Source: Microcaldota archaeon (GTDB lineage Archaea; Micrarchaeota; Micrarchaeia; Micrarchaeales; Micrarchaeaceae). Taken from it: DNA of 19,469 nucleotides. The stretch is taken from NCBI GenBank assembly GCA_021850375.1, contig JAJZLZ010000030.1:1-19469 (forward strand), in the 5' to 3' direction. Of the stretch, positions 14,381-19,469 are shown piece after piece. The position numbers were made by a program, and so were the translations under genes. Positions within the stretch are counted from its first letter, which is position 1. Each line of letters opens with the position of its first letter. Below the pieces are notes generated by a model. The model was given only the letters and a program-made list of their open reading frames with translations, was not told the origin of the DNA and made no database searches.

Positions 14381-14797
14381 ATGGTAGTAAGGCACGATAA
14401 GCGTAAAAGAAAGTACTTTGGCACAAGGAGATGGGGAGTTGGAAACATAAAGAACGCTAGAGGAAAGGGAGGCAAAGGAGGAAAGGGAAACGCAGGCAGG
14501 GGGCTTGGCACAGGGTCAAAGCATAAATTTACCTATATAACAGCGTACGCACCTGAGCTCATAAGAAAGGTGGGATTTGTACCATGGAATATGAAGGTTA
14601 ATAAGATGCGCGAGATCACACTTAGGGAAATAGAGCGAAGGGCAGTAAGAAGCGGAAACAGTGAGATCACACTTGAAAACTTCAAGGTTCTTGGAAACGG
14701 AGCGATAAATAGAAAGTTAACAATAAAGGCATCTAAATTCTCCAAGAGCGCGCAGGAGAAGATAAAATCTGCTGGCGGAGAGGCAGTGAAGATATAA
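14381..14797 (+). CDS. rpl15: Ribosomal protein uL15
   Basis: 138 residues. The Gly/Lys-rich N-terminal extension (GKGGKGGKGNAGRG near 28-41) threads into rRNA in this family. The C-terminal half has the L15e/L18e-type fold with ITLENFKVLGNG and the final KIKSAGGEAVKI. A GTG at 14375 is in frame and would overlap the uL30 stop, but ATG 14381 has a GGTGTGAT site directly upstream and is preferred. In most archaea secY comes next; here a glycosyltransferase follows after 18 nt. Confidence 0.95.
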   Translation: MVVRHDKRKRKYFGTRRWGVGNIKNARGKGGKGGKGNAGRGLGTGSKHKFTYITAYAPELIRKVGFVPWNMKVNKMREITLREIERRAVRSGNSEITLENFKVLGNGAINRKLTIKASKFSKSAQEKIKSAGGEAVKI

Positions 14798-14815
14798 ACT
14801 GCAAAGTGTAGTCTA

Positions 14816-15970
14816 ATGCCAGAAAAACTAAATATTGCGTTTTATACCGACAGTTTTTTACCCGCAGTCGACGGGGTAGTAATATCCCTTCTAAACTTCC
14901 GCAAAGAGTTAATTAGAAGAGGCCACAACGTACACGTATTTGCAGCGGGCAACTCCGAAACTAAAAGAATTACTGCAGATTATGATAATGTCCACATAGT
15001 AAGAGGCATACGCTTTAATAAATATCCACAATACAGCATAGCGCTTTTGCCGCTTGTAAATCCGGCAGGCAGGAGCATGAGGAACTTCGACATAACGCAT
15101 CTGCAGACGCCATTTATGATGGGCACTAATGGGATGATGAACGCAAAGCTCAATAGGTCCCCGATAATAGGCTCTTTTCACACCTTGTTTATGGACCCGG
15201 CAGTCATAAAAGAGTACACATTCAAGAACAGACGTATGCGCAAACTCATAGAAAAATACTCATGGCGCTATGCAAATCTGTTCTACAACAGATGCGATGC
15301 GACGATTGCGCCAAGCAACGTAATATCAAGCATGCTCCAAAAGCACAACATTAACAACATATCAGTAGTGCCAAACAGCGTAGACACTAAATTATTCAAC
15401 AACAAAGTTAACGGATCTGAAATAAGAGAGTCTCTTGGCATATTAGACGATTCGCACGTTATACTCTATGCCGGCAGAGTCAGCAGGGAAAAACGCCTTG
15501 AGACGCTCATCAAATCCGCAATGCTTCTAAAGAATGATAACTTTAGGTTCGTAATAGCTGGCTCGGGCCCGGCGCTGGATTATTACAAATCAATGGTTAC
15601 AAGATATAGGCTAAACAATATATTTGACTTCACAGGTTTTATAGAGAATCATAAGCTGCCCGCATATTATGCCGCCGCAGACGCGTTTTGCATGCCGAGC
15701 ACTTTCGAAACGCAGGGAATAGTAACACTTGAGGCGATGGCATGCGGAAAGCCCGTTATTGGCGCAGATTATTTGGCATTAAAGGAGCTGATTATCAATG
15801 GCAAAAATGGCGAGAAATTCAAGCCAAATGACCATTACGCATGTGCAAGAAAAATAAGGAAGGTTATATATAATATAGGGTCATATAAAGATATGTTAAA
15901 TACAGCAAAGGAGTATTCGATTGAAAGAACAACAGATAAGCTGTTAGATGCTTATAAAAAAATTATATAG
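14816..15970 (+). CDS. GT4-family glycosyltransferase (GT-B fold)
   Basis: 384 residues, typical of GT4. The N-terminal Rossmann-like domain begins NIAFYTDSFLPAVDGVVIS, and a second landmark is THLQTPFMMGTNG near 94-106. The nucleotide-sugar domain shows VVPNSVDTKLF, ILYAGRVSREKR (Arg221, Lys226), and the E-x7-E pair E298/E306 in FETQGIVTLEAMACGKPV. The overall pattern resembles diacylglycerol or phosphatidylinositol glycosyltransferases of GT4, so transfer of a hexose to a membrane lipid or cell-surface glycan is likely; donor and acceptor are unknown. A basic stretch at 136-150 (FKNRRMRKLIEKYSW) could help membrane attachment. It lies 18 nt after uL15 without a good ribosome site, which suggests readthrough from the ribosomal genes. 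Confidence 0.88.
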   Translation: MPEKLNIAFYTDSFLPAVDGVVISLLNFRKELIRRGHNVHVFAAGNSETKRITADYDNVHIVRGIRFNKYPQYSIALLPLVNPAGRSMRNFDITHLQTPFMMGTNGMMNAKLNRSPIIGSFHTLFMDPAVIKEYTFKNRRMRKLIEKYSWRYANLFYNRCDATIAPSNVISSMLQKHNINNISVVPNSVDTKLFNNKVNGSEIRESLGILDDSHVILYAGRVSREKRLETLIKSAMLLKNDNFRFVIAGSGPALDYYKSMVTRYRLNNIFDFTGFIENHKLPAYYAAADAFCMPSTFETQGIVTLEAMACGKPVIGADYLALKELIINGKNGEKFKPNDHYACARKIRKVIYNIGSYKDMLNTAKEYSIERTTDKLLDAYKKII

Positions 15971-16003
15971 TTTTTATATTAACTCTTTATCGACAGAGGA
16001 GAT
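15959..16003 (+). promoter_or_regulatory. TATA box and strong Shine-Dalgarno ahead of a CTG start
   Basis: AAATTATATAG (15959-15969) overlaps the end of the glycosyltransferase gene and predicts initiation near 15990. The leader then holds GAGGAGAT at 15996-16003, a strong match to the anti-SD complement. It ends 3 nt before the CTG at 16007. No ATG, GTG or TTG in this frame follows it within 190 nt. Confidence 0.45.
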
Positions 16004-16006
16004 TAA

Positions 16007-16723
16007 CTGAATAGCAATACAGAAGAAGCAAAGAAGGAGCAATTAAATAATGGCGCTACAACGCAGCAGCCTAATTTTAGGCATAACCCGCCTAGCGGGC
16101 ATACGCCGATAAACGATATAGTTTCGCAGTCAAACAATCCTGAAGCTCTGCGTATAAACGAAGAGATATCCGCATTAAAGACTAACCGCTCAAAGCTGAT
16201 TATGCGCATAAAGGAGTGCAGAAGGCGCCTATCTTATAAGGAAGAGGAATATATCGCTCTTGAGAGGATGTCAAAAGCAAATGCGGACAGCGGCAAAGAC
16301 GAAGAAAACATGAAGCGGTTTGGATACTTAAAGCGCATGAAGAACAGGCTCGAATTTAGAATATCAACCGATGCAAGCTCTTTGGACAAAGAAAAGGAGA
16401 TCATACGCAAGATAGGCGAGATAAACAGGGAGCTAGACGAGCTTGGCGCTTCCGTTAAGATAAAAAGAAAGATAGGGCTGGTCAAAGGAGACATTGAGGA
16501 CTATAGAAAGGAGATATTGGAATTGGAGCCTAAAATAACGGCAATAGACAAGGAATTGGATATAGCATATGACGGACTGCGCAAGGTGCTTGGCATAGAA
16601 CGCACGATGTATATGAAGCCCAAAAAACCCATGCAAAGGCACAAGGAACAAAAAACGCAGCAGATTCAGGAGATAAACCTTGCTGACATCGCTGTAATAG
16701 ATAAAAGAGAAAGCAAGGATTAA
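16007..16723 (+). CDS. Coiled-coil protein (COG1340-like), probable CTG start
   Basis: The first ATG in frame is at 16202 (173 residues), but the frame is open upstream to 16007 after a TAA at 16004, and the added 65 residues look like protein. They comprise a polar, disordered stretch (EEAKKEQLNNGATTQQPN) and then ALRINEEISALKTNRSKLIM, which runs as continuous heptads into the rest. The strong GAGGAGAT site lies just before CTG 16007, so a 238-residue product starting there is proposed. The core is a Lys/Glu-rich coiled coil (about 45-190) with LKRMKNRLEFRISTDASSLDKE, which resembles archaeal COG1340 coiled-coil proteins. Function of that family is not established. It has no membrane segment. 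The tail is basic, then acidic. Confidence 0.65.
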   Translation: MNSNTEEAKKEQLNNGATTQQPNFRHNPPSGHTPINDIVSQSNNPEALRINEEISALKTNRSKLIMRIKECRRRLSYKEEEYIALERMSKANADSGKDEENMKRFGYLKRMKNRLEFRISTDASSLDKEKEIIRKIGEINRELDELGASVKIKRKIGLVKGDIEDYRKEILELEPKITAIDKELDIAYDGLRKVLGIERTMYMKPKKPMQRHKEQKTQQIQEINLADIAVIDKRESKD

Positions 16724-16769
16724 TTATAACATAAAGATAAGATAACATAAACAGAAGGAAAGTGATTTT

Positions 16770-17663
16770 TTGAAATTAACATTTTACGGTGGAGCAGGAG
16801 AAGTAGGCAGGAGTTGCATTTTAATAAATTCTGATAAGACCAGAGTATTATTTGACGCGGGAGTTAAACTCGGGCGCACAATTGAGCACCCGAAGATCCC
16901 TGCTGAATTGATAAGGAGCTTGGATGCGATATTTGTTTCGCATGCGCACTTAGACCATATAGGGTATTTGCCGCATCTATTCAGCGCGGGCTTTAAGGGT
17001 AGCGTCTATGTGACAAAGCCCACATTGGAGCTAGGTAACGTGGTCGTCAACGATTACATGCGCATATCAGAGCCAAAGGACGTGACCAAAGAGGGGCTTT
17101 CATTGATGCAAAAGAGCTTTAAGGTCTGCGAATTCAAAGACGAGATTAAAGTAGGGGATATGACATTTAGCTTCATACCTTCGGGCCATATCGTCGGCAG
17201 CAGCATGATAACGGCTGATGACGGCAAGCATAGGCTGATATATTCCGGAGATTTCTTCCTATCGCACACAAAGCTTTTGGAGGGAGCCGATACGCGCAAT
17301 CTGCACGCAAACACTCTCATCATAGAGAGCACATACGGTGGAAAGGACAACATATTCCCTTCCGAATCGGTAATAGCAGGAAACATGATGAAGAGCATAA
17401 AGGAGACAATACTGGCAGGCGGCAAAATCATAATACCCTCATTTGCAGTAGGCAGAGCAGAGGAGATATTGCTGCTTCTTGACGATTATATGAATTCCGG
17501 GCTTATACCTAAAGTCGACATATATGTTGACGGAATGATAAGCAAGGCGATGCGCATACACAGGCACAACGTCATATACTGCCGCAAAGAGCTGCAGCGC
17601 AGGACCCTTTCAGGAGCCCGAATTTTACGGATGTTGAGGGAAAGAACGAGAGGAGCAAGATAG
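16770..17663 (+). CDS. CPSF-like beta-CASP ribonuclease, N-terminal part before a frameshift
   Basis: The N-terminal 278 residues are a metallo-beta-lactamase/beta-CASP nuclease of the archaeal CPSF2 group (no KH domains). The family cuts or trims RNA in 3'-end processing and transcription termination. Metal ligands: SHAHLDHIG (His58, His60, Asp62, His63), SGHIVGS (His140), and YSGDF (Asp161). Beta-CASP motif A is IIESTYGG (Glu186), followed by SFAVGRAEEILLLL and YVDGMISKAMRIHRHN. After Arg278 (codon at 17601) the frame leaves the family pattern and stops at 17663; homology resumes one base back at 17603. The start is TTG at 16770, with AAGTGAT 4 nt upstream. See the next entry for the other half. 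Either a recent inactivating deletion or a sequence error explains it. Confidence 0.85.
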   Translation: MKLTFYGGAGEVGRSCILINSDKTRVLFDAGVKLGRTIEHPKIPAELIRSLDAIFVSHAHLDHIGYLPHLFSAGFKGSVYVTKPTLELGNVVVNDYMRISEPKDVTKEGLSLMQKSFKVCEFKDEIKVGDMTFSFIPSGHIVGSSMITADDGKHRLIYSGDFFLSHTKLLEGADTRNLHANTLIIESTYGGKDNIFPSESVIAGNMMKSIKETILAGGKIIIPSFAVGRAEEILLLLDDYMNSGLIPKVDIYVDGMISKAMRIHRHNVIYCRKELQRRTLSGARILRMLRERTRGAR

Positions 17664-18064
17664 TCAAGCAGACTAAGAGCTGCGTTATAGTAACAACAAG
17701 CGGCATGTTAACCGGAGGCCCGATATTATATTACTTGCCCCATTTGGCATCAGACCAAAAGAACAAGATAATACTTGTGGGTTATCAGGCAATAGGCACG
17801 CGCGGCAGGGCGCTTCAAGATGGCGAGAAGGAAATTGAGATAGACAGAAGAAAGGTTAAGATAAATATGACTGTTGAAACACACCACCTCTCCGCCCACG
17901 CAGACAGAAAGCAGCTAGAGGCGCTTGTTGGTAAGATTAAGGATTTAAAGAGCGTCTATGTGGTGCACGGCGAGATCAGCAGATCTGAAGACCTGCGCAC
18001 TTCAATAGAAGCAAAGGGTTACAAAGCCACTGTTCCTTCAATAGGAAGCGAATATACAATGTGA
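17603..18064 (+). pseudogene. CPSF-like beta-CASP ribonuclease, C-terminal part in the -1 frame
   Basis: This is the remainder of the preceding gene, read one base back. It begins DPFRSPNFTDVEGKNERSKI and continues with CVIVTTSGMLTGGPILYYL, the beta-CASP segment SGMLxGGP. Then come GYQAIGTRGRAL, motif B ETHHLSAHADRKQL (a metal-binding His), and motif C VYVVHGE (His), as expected for the C-terminal third. The -1 frame is open from about 17533, so the shift must lie between 17533 and 17660; similarity places it near 17601-17605. Family members usually have several residues between the RR and DPF segments, so a few codons may also be missing (inference). On its own, translation could begin only at ATG 17705 and give a 119-residue fragment without the active site. 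Its TGA overlaps the TruD GTG. Confidence 0.8.
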
Positions 18065-19302
18065 ATAGAGCTATGTTGCGCCTATCAGGATATGAGAGGC
18101 AATTGGGGCAAATAAAAAACAGCCCTGATGATTTCATCGTCCAGGAGATATGCGAAAACGGCACAGTATTGGAGCTAAACAAAACATATGACTCCGCAGA
18201 TTTAGGGTATGAAGACATATTGGAAGGGAAATTCGTATCTTTTGTAATGCAAAAGAGGAACTGGAACACAGCCCAGGCGCTTGTTGAGATAGCAAAGCAT
18301 TGCCATCGCGGCAAGTCTTCAATTGGATTTGCCGGAACTAAAGACCACACTTCAACCTCTACCCAGCTATGCAGCATATTTGGCGCTTCGCTTGATGACA
18401 TCACAAGGCTTCATATAAAGGACATATCAATAAATGGCGCATGGAGGAGCAATAGGGCGATTAAGATGGGGGAGCTTATAGGAAACTCCTTTGTCATAAG
18501 GATAAATGGCAAAATAGATACCAGCATAATTGCAAAATCTGCAGAGGGTTTAGGCAAAAAGTTTCCAAACTATTTTGGATTACAACGATTTGGCGCAAGA
18601 GGAAATAATGCGCAAATAGGCATCGATATTATAAAAGGCGAGTTCGAATCAGCGGTCATGCATTTTCTATCGGATATTACAAACGAAAAGAATGAAGATG
18701 CCATATCGGCAAGGACAAGGCTGTCAAAGGAACTGGATTTCAAGGATGCATGCGAATATTTCCCACATTATCTGCGATATGAGAGGAGCATGCTTAGCCA
18801 CCTTTCGATGTTTGAGAACGATTTTGAAGGCGCGCTTAAGGCGCTCCCTAAAACCCTTCTTTTGATGTTTATACACGCACTAGAAGCGCAGATATTCAAC
18901 AAGGAGGTCGAAGAGTTCATACGCGAGGGTCATATAAATCCAATTAAAGGAGATTTGATATGTGATTTAAATCAAAGGCAGTTCTATTCCCAACAGAGCA
19001 TGCGAATAGCGCATGGAGAGGAGAAGGACTCTATAATACTTGCAAACATCGTCGGTTATAATACAAAAAATATAACGGAGATAGAATCTATAGAGCTTGA
19101 ACGCTTAGGCATAAAAGCCGGCGATTTTATTGTAAGACACATGCCGCATCTTGGCTGCAAGGGAGATGTTAGGCCTATCTTTGCGCCTTTTTCAAACTTC
19201 AAAGTAGAAAATAACGATGGATCTGCAGCAATGAAATTTATGCTTCCCGCTGGCTCATATGCTACGGTGCTAATTGAGGAGTTTATCGACACACATCAAT
19301 GA
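18061..19302 (+). CDS. truD: tRNA pseudouridine(13) synthase TruD
   Basis: 413 residues, the archaeal TruD length. TruD converts U13 of some tRNAs to pseudouridine. The catalytic Asp is Asp95 in GFAGTKDHTSTSTQ, the family signature. NYFGLQRFGARG (near 178-190) is the conserved NxFGxQRFG motif. The C-terminal part carries the archaeal insertion and ends in GSYATVLIEEFI. The N-terminus (SPDDFIVQEI) is also typical. The GTG at 18061 overlaps the TGA of the CPSF-like gene (GTGA); an ATG at 18073 is an alternative 4 residues in. The overlap implies one RNA-processing operon. Confidence 0.95.
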   Translation: MNRAMLRLSGYERQLGQIKNSPDDFIVQEICENGTVLELNKTYDSADLGYEDILEGKFVSFVMQKRNWNTAQALVEIAKHCHRGKSSIGFAGTKDHTSTSTQLCSIFGASLDDITRLHIKDISINGAWRSNRAIKMGELIGNSFVIRINGKIDTSIIAKSAEGLGKKFPNYFGLQRFGARGNNAQIGIDIIKGEFESAVMHFLSDITNEKNEDAISARTRLSKELDFKDACEYFPHYLRYERSMLSHLSMFENDFEGALKALPKTLLLMFIHALEAQIFNKEVEEFIREGHINPIKGDLICDLNQRQFYSQQSMRIAHGEEKDSIILANIVGYNTKNITEIESIELERLGIKAGDFIVRHMPHLGCKGDVRPIFAPFSNFKVENNDGSAAMKFMLPAGSYATVLIEEFIDTHQ

Positions 19303-19350
19303 CAGCAATATTATAAAGCAGCATATTTTATCCAAAATTGGCATAAAGCC

Positions 19351-19359
19351 CTTTATTTC
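19351..19359 (+). promoter_or_regulatory. Possible TATA box of the NAC gene
   Basis: CTTTATTTC lies about 40 nt before the NAC ATG. Initiation near 19380 would leave a leader of about 15 nt holding the GTGAT site at 19386-19390. The 91-bp gap after truD holds nothing else that I can see. Confidence 0.35.
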
Positions 19360-19393
19360 TTTGCCGCATATTCATAGTAGTGTTTGTGATTGT

Positions 19394-19469
19394 ATGATGC
19401 CAAATATTGATCCACGAGCCATGAAGAGCATCATGGCAAAGATGGGGATGAAATCCAGCGAGATTGATG
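19394..19469 (+). CDS. nac: Nascent polypeptide-associated complex protein, 5' end only
   Basis: Only 25 codons are in the window: MMPNIDPRAMKSIMAKMGMK, then SSEID. The pattern (M-P-x-[IM]-[DN]-P-R-x-M-[KR] then MGMK) is the conserved N-terminus of archaeal alpha-NAC, a homodimeric ribosome-associated factor that shields nascent chains. The expected NAC and UBA domains lie beyond the right edge. Either ATG (19394 or 19397) could be the start; GTGAT at 19386-19390 gives the better spacing (6 nt) to the second. Confidence 0.8.
   Translation, partial: MMPNIDPRAMKSIMAKMGMKSSEID

Noticed and set aside
14132..14395. 87-codon minus-strand frame over uL30/uL15
   Set aside because: It is antisense to two certain ribosomal protein genes and has no ribosome site or family resemblance.
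17595..17612. Programmed -1 frameshifting in the CPSF-like gene
   Set aside because: The zero-frame codons AGG ACC CTT TCA do not form a slippery heptamer, and re-pairing after a -1 slip would be poor at both sites. I also know of no such event in this family.
1..19469. CRISPR arrays, tRNA or rRNA genes, insertion sequences, integrases, prophage or toxin-antitoxin pairs
   Set aside because: I looked for spaced direct repeats, tRNA T-loop signatures in the gaps, transposase motifs and small paired genes, and found none. All gaps are under about 120 bases and are explained by promoters or are empty.

Overview
The window reads as a compact archaeal chromosome segment. Evidence: archaeal-type ribosomal proteins (P0/uL10 and the acidic L12/P1, archaeal uL1, uL30 and uL15), a primase large-subunit-like gene, EndoQ, archaeal FAD synthase RibL, a beta-CASP CPSF-type nuclease, TruD and a nascent-polypeptide-associated complex (NAC) gene. 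Promoters are TATA-type and several genes look leaderless. Shine-Dalgarno sites are often GTGAT-like. Isoleucine is mostly ATA and arginine often AGG/AGA. Intergenic gaps are tiny, genes overlap by 1-4 nt, and several proteins are shortened or degenerate. Together these suggest a reduced DPANN-type archaeon, perhaps a Micrarchaeota/ARMAN relative. That placement is inference and I cannot fix it from one window.

Layout. 1-2286 (minus) is most of an Lhr-type helicase that runs off the left edge. 2394-2753 (minus) is a dicluster ferredoxin. 4648-2824 (minus) is the ribosomal stalk operon uL1-uL10(P0)-L12, with a clear TATA box. 5370-4771 (minus) is a DEDDh exonuclease, divergent from a PriL/PriX-like primase subunit (5427-6362, plus) across one palindromic TATA box. 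A 61-residue ORF (minus) and a 14-TM DHA2-type transporter (plus) share a second divergent promoter region. A degenerate HAD-like protein (8194-8928) converges on the operon Nth1-Dph6-aminotransferase (11454-8936, minus). Divergent from Nth1, 27 bp away, is a plus-strand operon of a second endonuclease III, EndoQ and RibL (11482-13873). Then come uL30, uL15 and a GT4 glycosyltransferase (13956-15970), a coiled-coil protein that seems to start at CTG (16007-16723), a CPSF-like nuclease split by a frameshift (16770-18064), TruD (18061-19302), and the first 25 codons of NAC.

Themes. The middle of the window is rich in DNA metabolism: helicase, exonuclease, primase subunit, two endonuclease III paralogs and EndoQ. 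The last three cover oxidised and deaminated base repair. The flanks are translation and RNA genes. I see no CRISPR array, tRNA, rRNA, insertion sequence, integrase or prophage, and no gene-free stretch longer than about 120 bases. No wholly new system is evident. The best leads are the primase subunit that appears to carry a PriX-type C-terminal domain instead of an Fe-S domain, the non-ATG start, the frameshifted nuclease, and several enzymes with lost catalytic residues.
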